Assembly: GCA_016297645.1 (NCBI GenBank) | Contig: JAEDGF010000088.1 | Location: 1-7,223, forward strand | DNA length: 7,223 nt | Origin: Clostridiaceae bacterium | Lineage (GTDB): Bacteria > Bacillota > Clostridia > Oscillospirales > Acutalibacteraceae | Direction: 5' to 3' | Part shown: positions 6,883-7,223 of the stretch, piece by piece | Numbering within the stretch: position 1 is the first letter of the stretch | Layout of the letters: every line of letters begins with the position of its first letter | The notes under the pieces: generated by a model | The model's database searches: none | Told to the model about the DNA's origin: nothing | What the model saw: the letters and a program-made list of their open reading frames with translations, nothing else | Position numbers and translations under genes: made by a program

Positions 6883-6928
6883 AAATAAAAACAGTTTATA
6901 TTTGCCGCAAGTGCCGCAGCCGACATAT

Positions 6929-6957
6929 ATAATACAATACCGCGAGCTTTTTTTCAA
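6929..6957 (-). promoter_or_regulatory. Sigma-A type promoter for the pseudouridine synthase gene
   Basis: On the minus strand, TTGAAA (6957-6952) and TATTAT (6934-6929) are separated by exactly 17 nt; each hexamer matches consensus at five of six positions. Predicted transcription start is near 6922, giving a leader of about 55 nt. That leader contains two TGCGGCA copies (6918-6912 and 6909-6903) spaced 9 bases apart. Confidence 0.75.
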
Positions 6958-6999
6958 TGCTTTTCGGCGGATAAAAAACAGCAGAAACACCGGAAAAAG

Positions 7000-7037
7000 G
7001 CGGCTATGCCCCGGTTCGCTGCAAACTCCGTATCGTT
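7000..7037. repeat. Diverged intergenic repeat, copy 1
   Basis: This copy aligns without gaps to 7153-7190 at 29 of 38 positions. The shared core is GCCCC-R-GTTCG, then CAAACT, then TATCGTT. Most differences in the core are G/A or C/T transitions. The hairpin seen at the start of copy 2 is reduced to GGC-TAT-GCC here. Confidence 0.6.
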
Positions 7038-7152
7038 ACCGCAGTTTACTCTTGCTGCCATTTTCTTACCGGTTTTGACGGGTAAGGTTCCCGTGAAGAA
7101 TATACGATACTTTTGCAATGAAGAAAGCTTAAACAAAAATGTAACTATTGTA

Positions 7153-7190
7153 GGGGCGGTGCCCCAGTTCGTCACAAACTACATATCGTT
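7153..7190. repeat. Diverged intergenic repeat, copy 2, with short GC hairpin
   Basis: This is a direct repeat of 7000-7037 at an offset of 153 bases. It opens with the inverted repeat GGGGC-GGT-GCCCC (7153-7165). Weak similarity to copy 1 may continue beyond 7190 with small indels (around 7040-7060 against 7193-7215), and the element may run past the window edge. Confidence 0.6.
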
Positions 7191-7223
7191 TGCGGCTGCG
7201 GTGAACCTCGCCGTTTGCTCACT

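Larger units (their letters stand above)
6958..7223. other. Non-coding right-end region with diverged repeats
   Basis: Beyond the promoter of the pseudouridine synthase I see no supported gene. A 73-codon minus-strand open frame crosses it, but it starts with GTG without a ribosome site, runs through both repeat copies and overlaps the promoter. The region is better read as intergenic sequence holding repeat copies and possibly the flank of a gene beyond the edge. Confidence 0.5.

Noticed and set aside
5829..6884. A 351-codon plus-strand open frame covering the whole pseudouridine synthase gene
   Set aside because: It begins inside the bidirectional terminator and mirrors the codon usage of the opposite gene. 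The minus strand carries clear S4 and RluD-family motifs, a promoter and a ribosome site.
6867..6926. N-terminal extension of the pseudouridine synthase from the ATG at 6926
   Set aside because: That ATG lies at the predicted transcription start, and the S4 domain begins normally from the ATG at 6866, which has its own AGGAAG site.
6954..7175. A 73-codon minus-strand open frame upstream of the pseudouridine synthase gene
   Set aside because: It has a GTG start without a ribosome site, is composed partly of both copies of the intergenic repeat, overlaps the -35 box of the downstream gene, and shows no recognisable domain.
7000..7190. Possible CRISPR array from the repeated segments
   Set aside because: There are only two copies, with 24% mismatch and a 115-base gap. 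No third repeat and no cas gene is visible in the window.

Overview
The window is an ordinary stretch of bacterial chromosome with five protein-coding genes. It most likely comes from a Gram-positive anaerobe of the Clostridia (Oscillospiraceae/Ruminococcaceae-like). This placement is inferred from purine-rich Shine-Dalgarno sites, sigma-A type promoters with 17-nt spacers, a lipoprotein instead of an outer-membrane system, strong intrinsic terminators with T-tracts, and moderate GC. No mobile element, CRISPR array, rRNA or tRNA was seen.

Left part (93-2155, minus strand): a two-gene unit read right to left. The bifunctional NAD(P)H-hydrate repair enzyme Nnr is followed after 5 nt by a small lipoprotein of unknown function that starts with TTG. 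The unit has no convincing terminator before the left edge, so the transcript may continue outside the window.

Middle (2156-5809): a divergent promoter region separates nnr from a plus-strand M28-type zinc peptidase whose catalytic domain is interrupted by two transmembrane hairpins. A 270-bp spacer with several hairpins, including an intrinsic terminator, then leads to the ligA promoter and the NAD+-dependent DNA ligase LigA (start at 3830).

Right part (5810-7223): a near-perfect bidirectional terminator separates ligA from a convergent RluC/RluD-family pseudouridine synthase on the minus strand. That gene has its own good promoter and a leader of about 55 nt. The last ~260 bases appear non-coding and carry two diverged copies of a ~38-bp repeat, the second beginning with a small GC-rich hairpin.

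The genes serve general upkeep: cofactor repair, DNA joining, rRNA modification, and membrane peptide or substrate hydrolysis. They do not form one pathway. I found no new multi-gene system; the most unusual items are the split membrane M28 peptidase, the competing hairpins ahead of ligA, and the right-end repeat.
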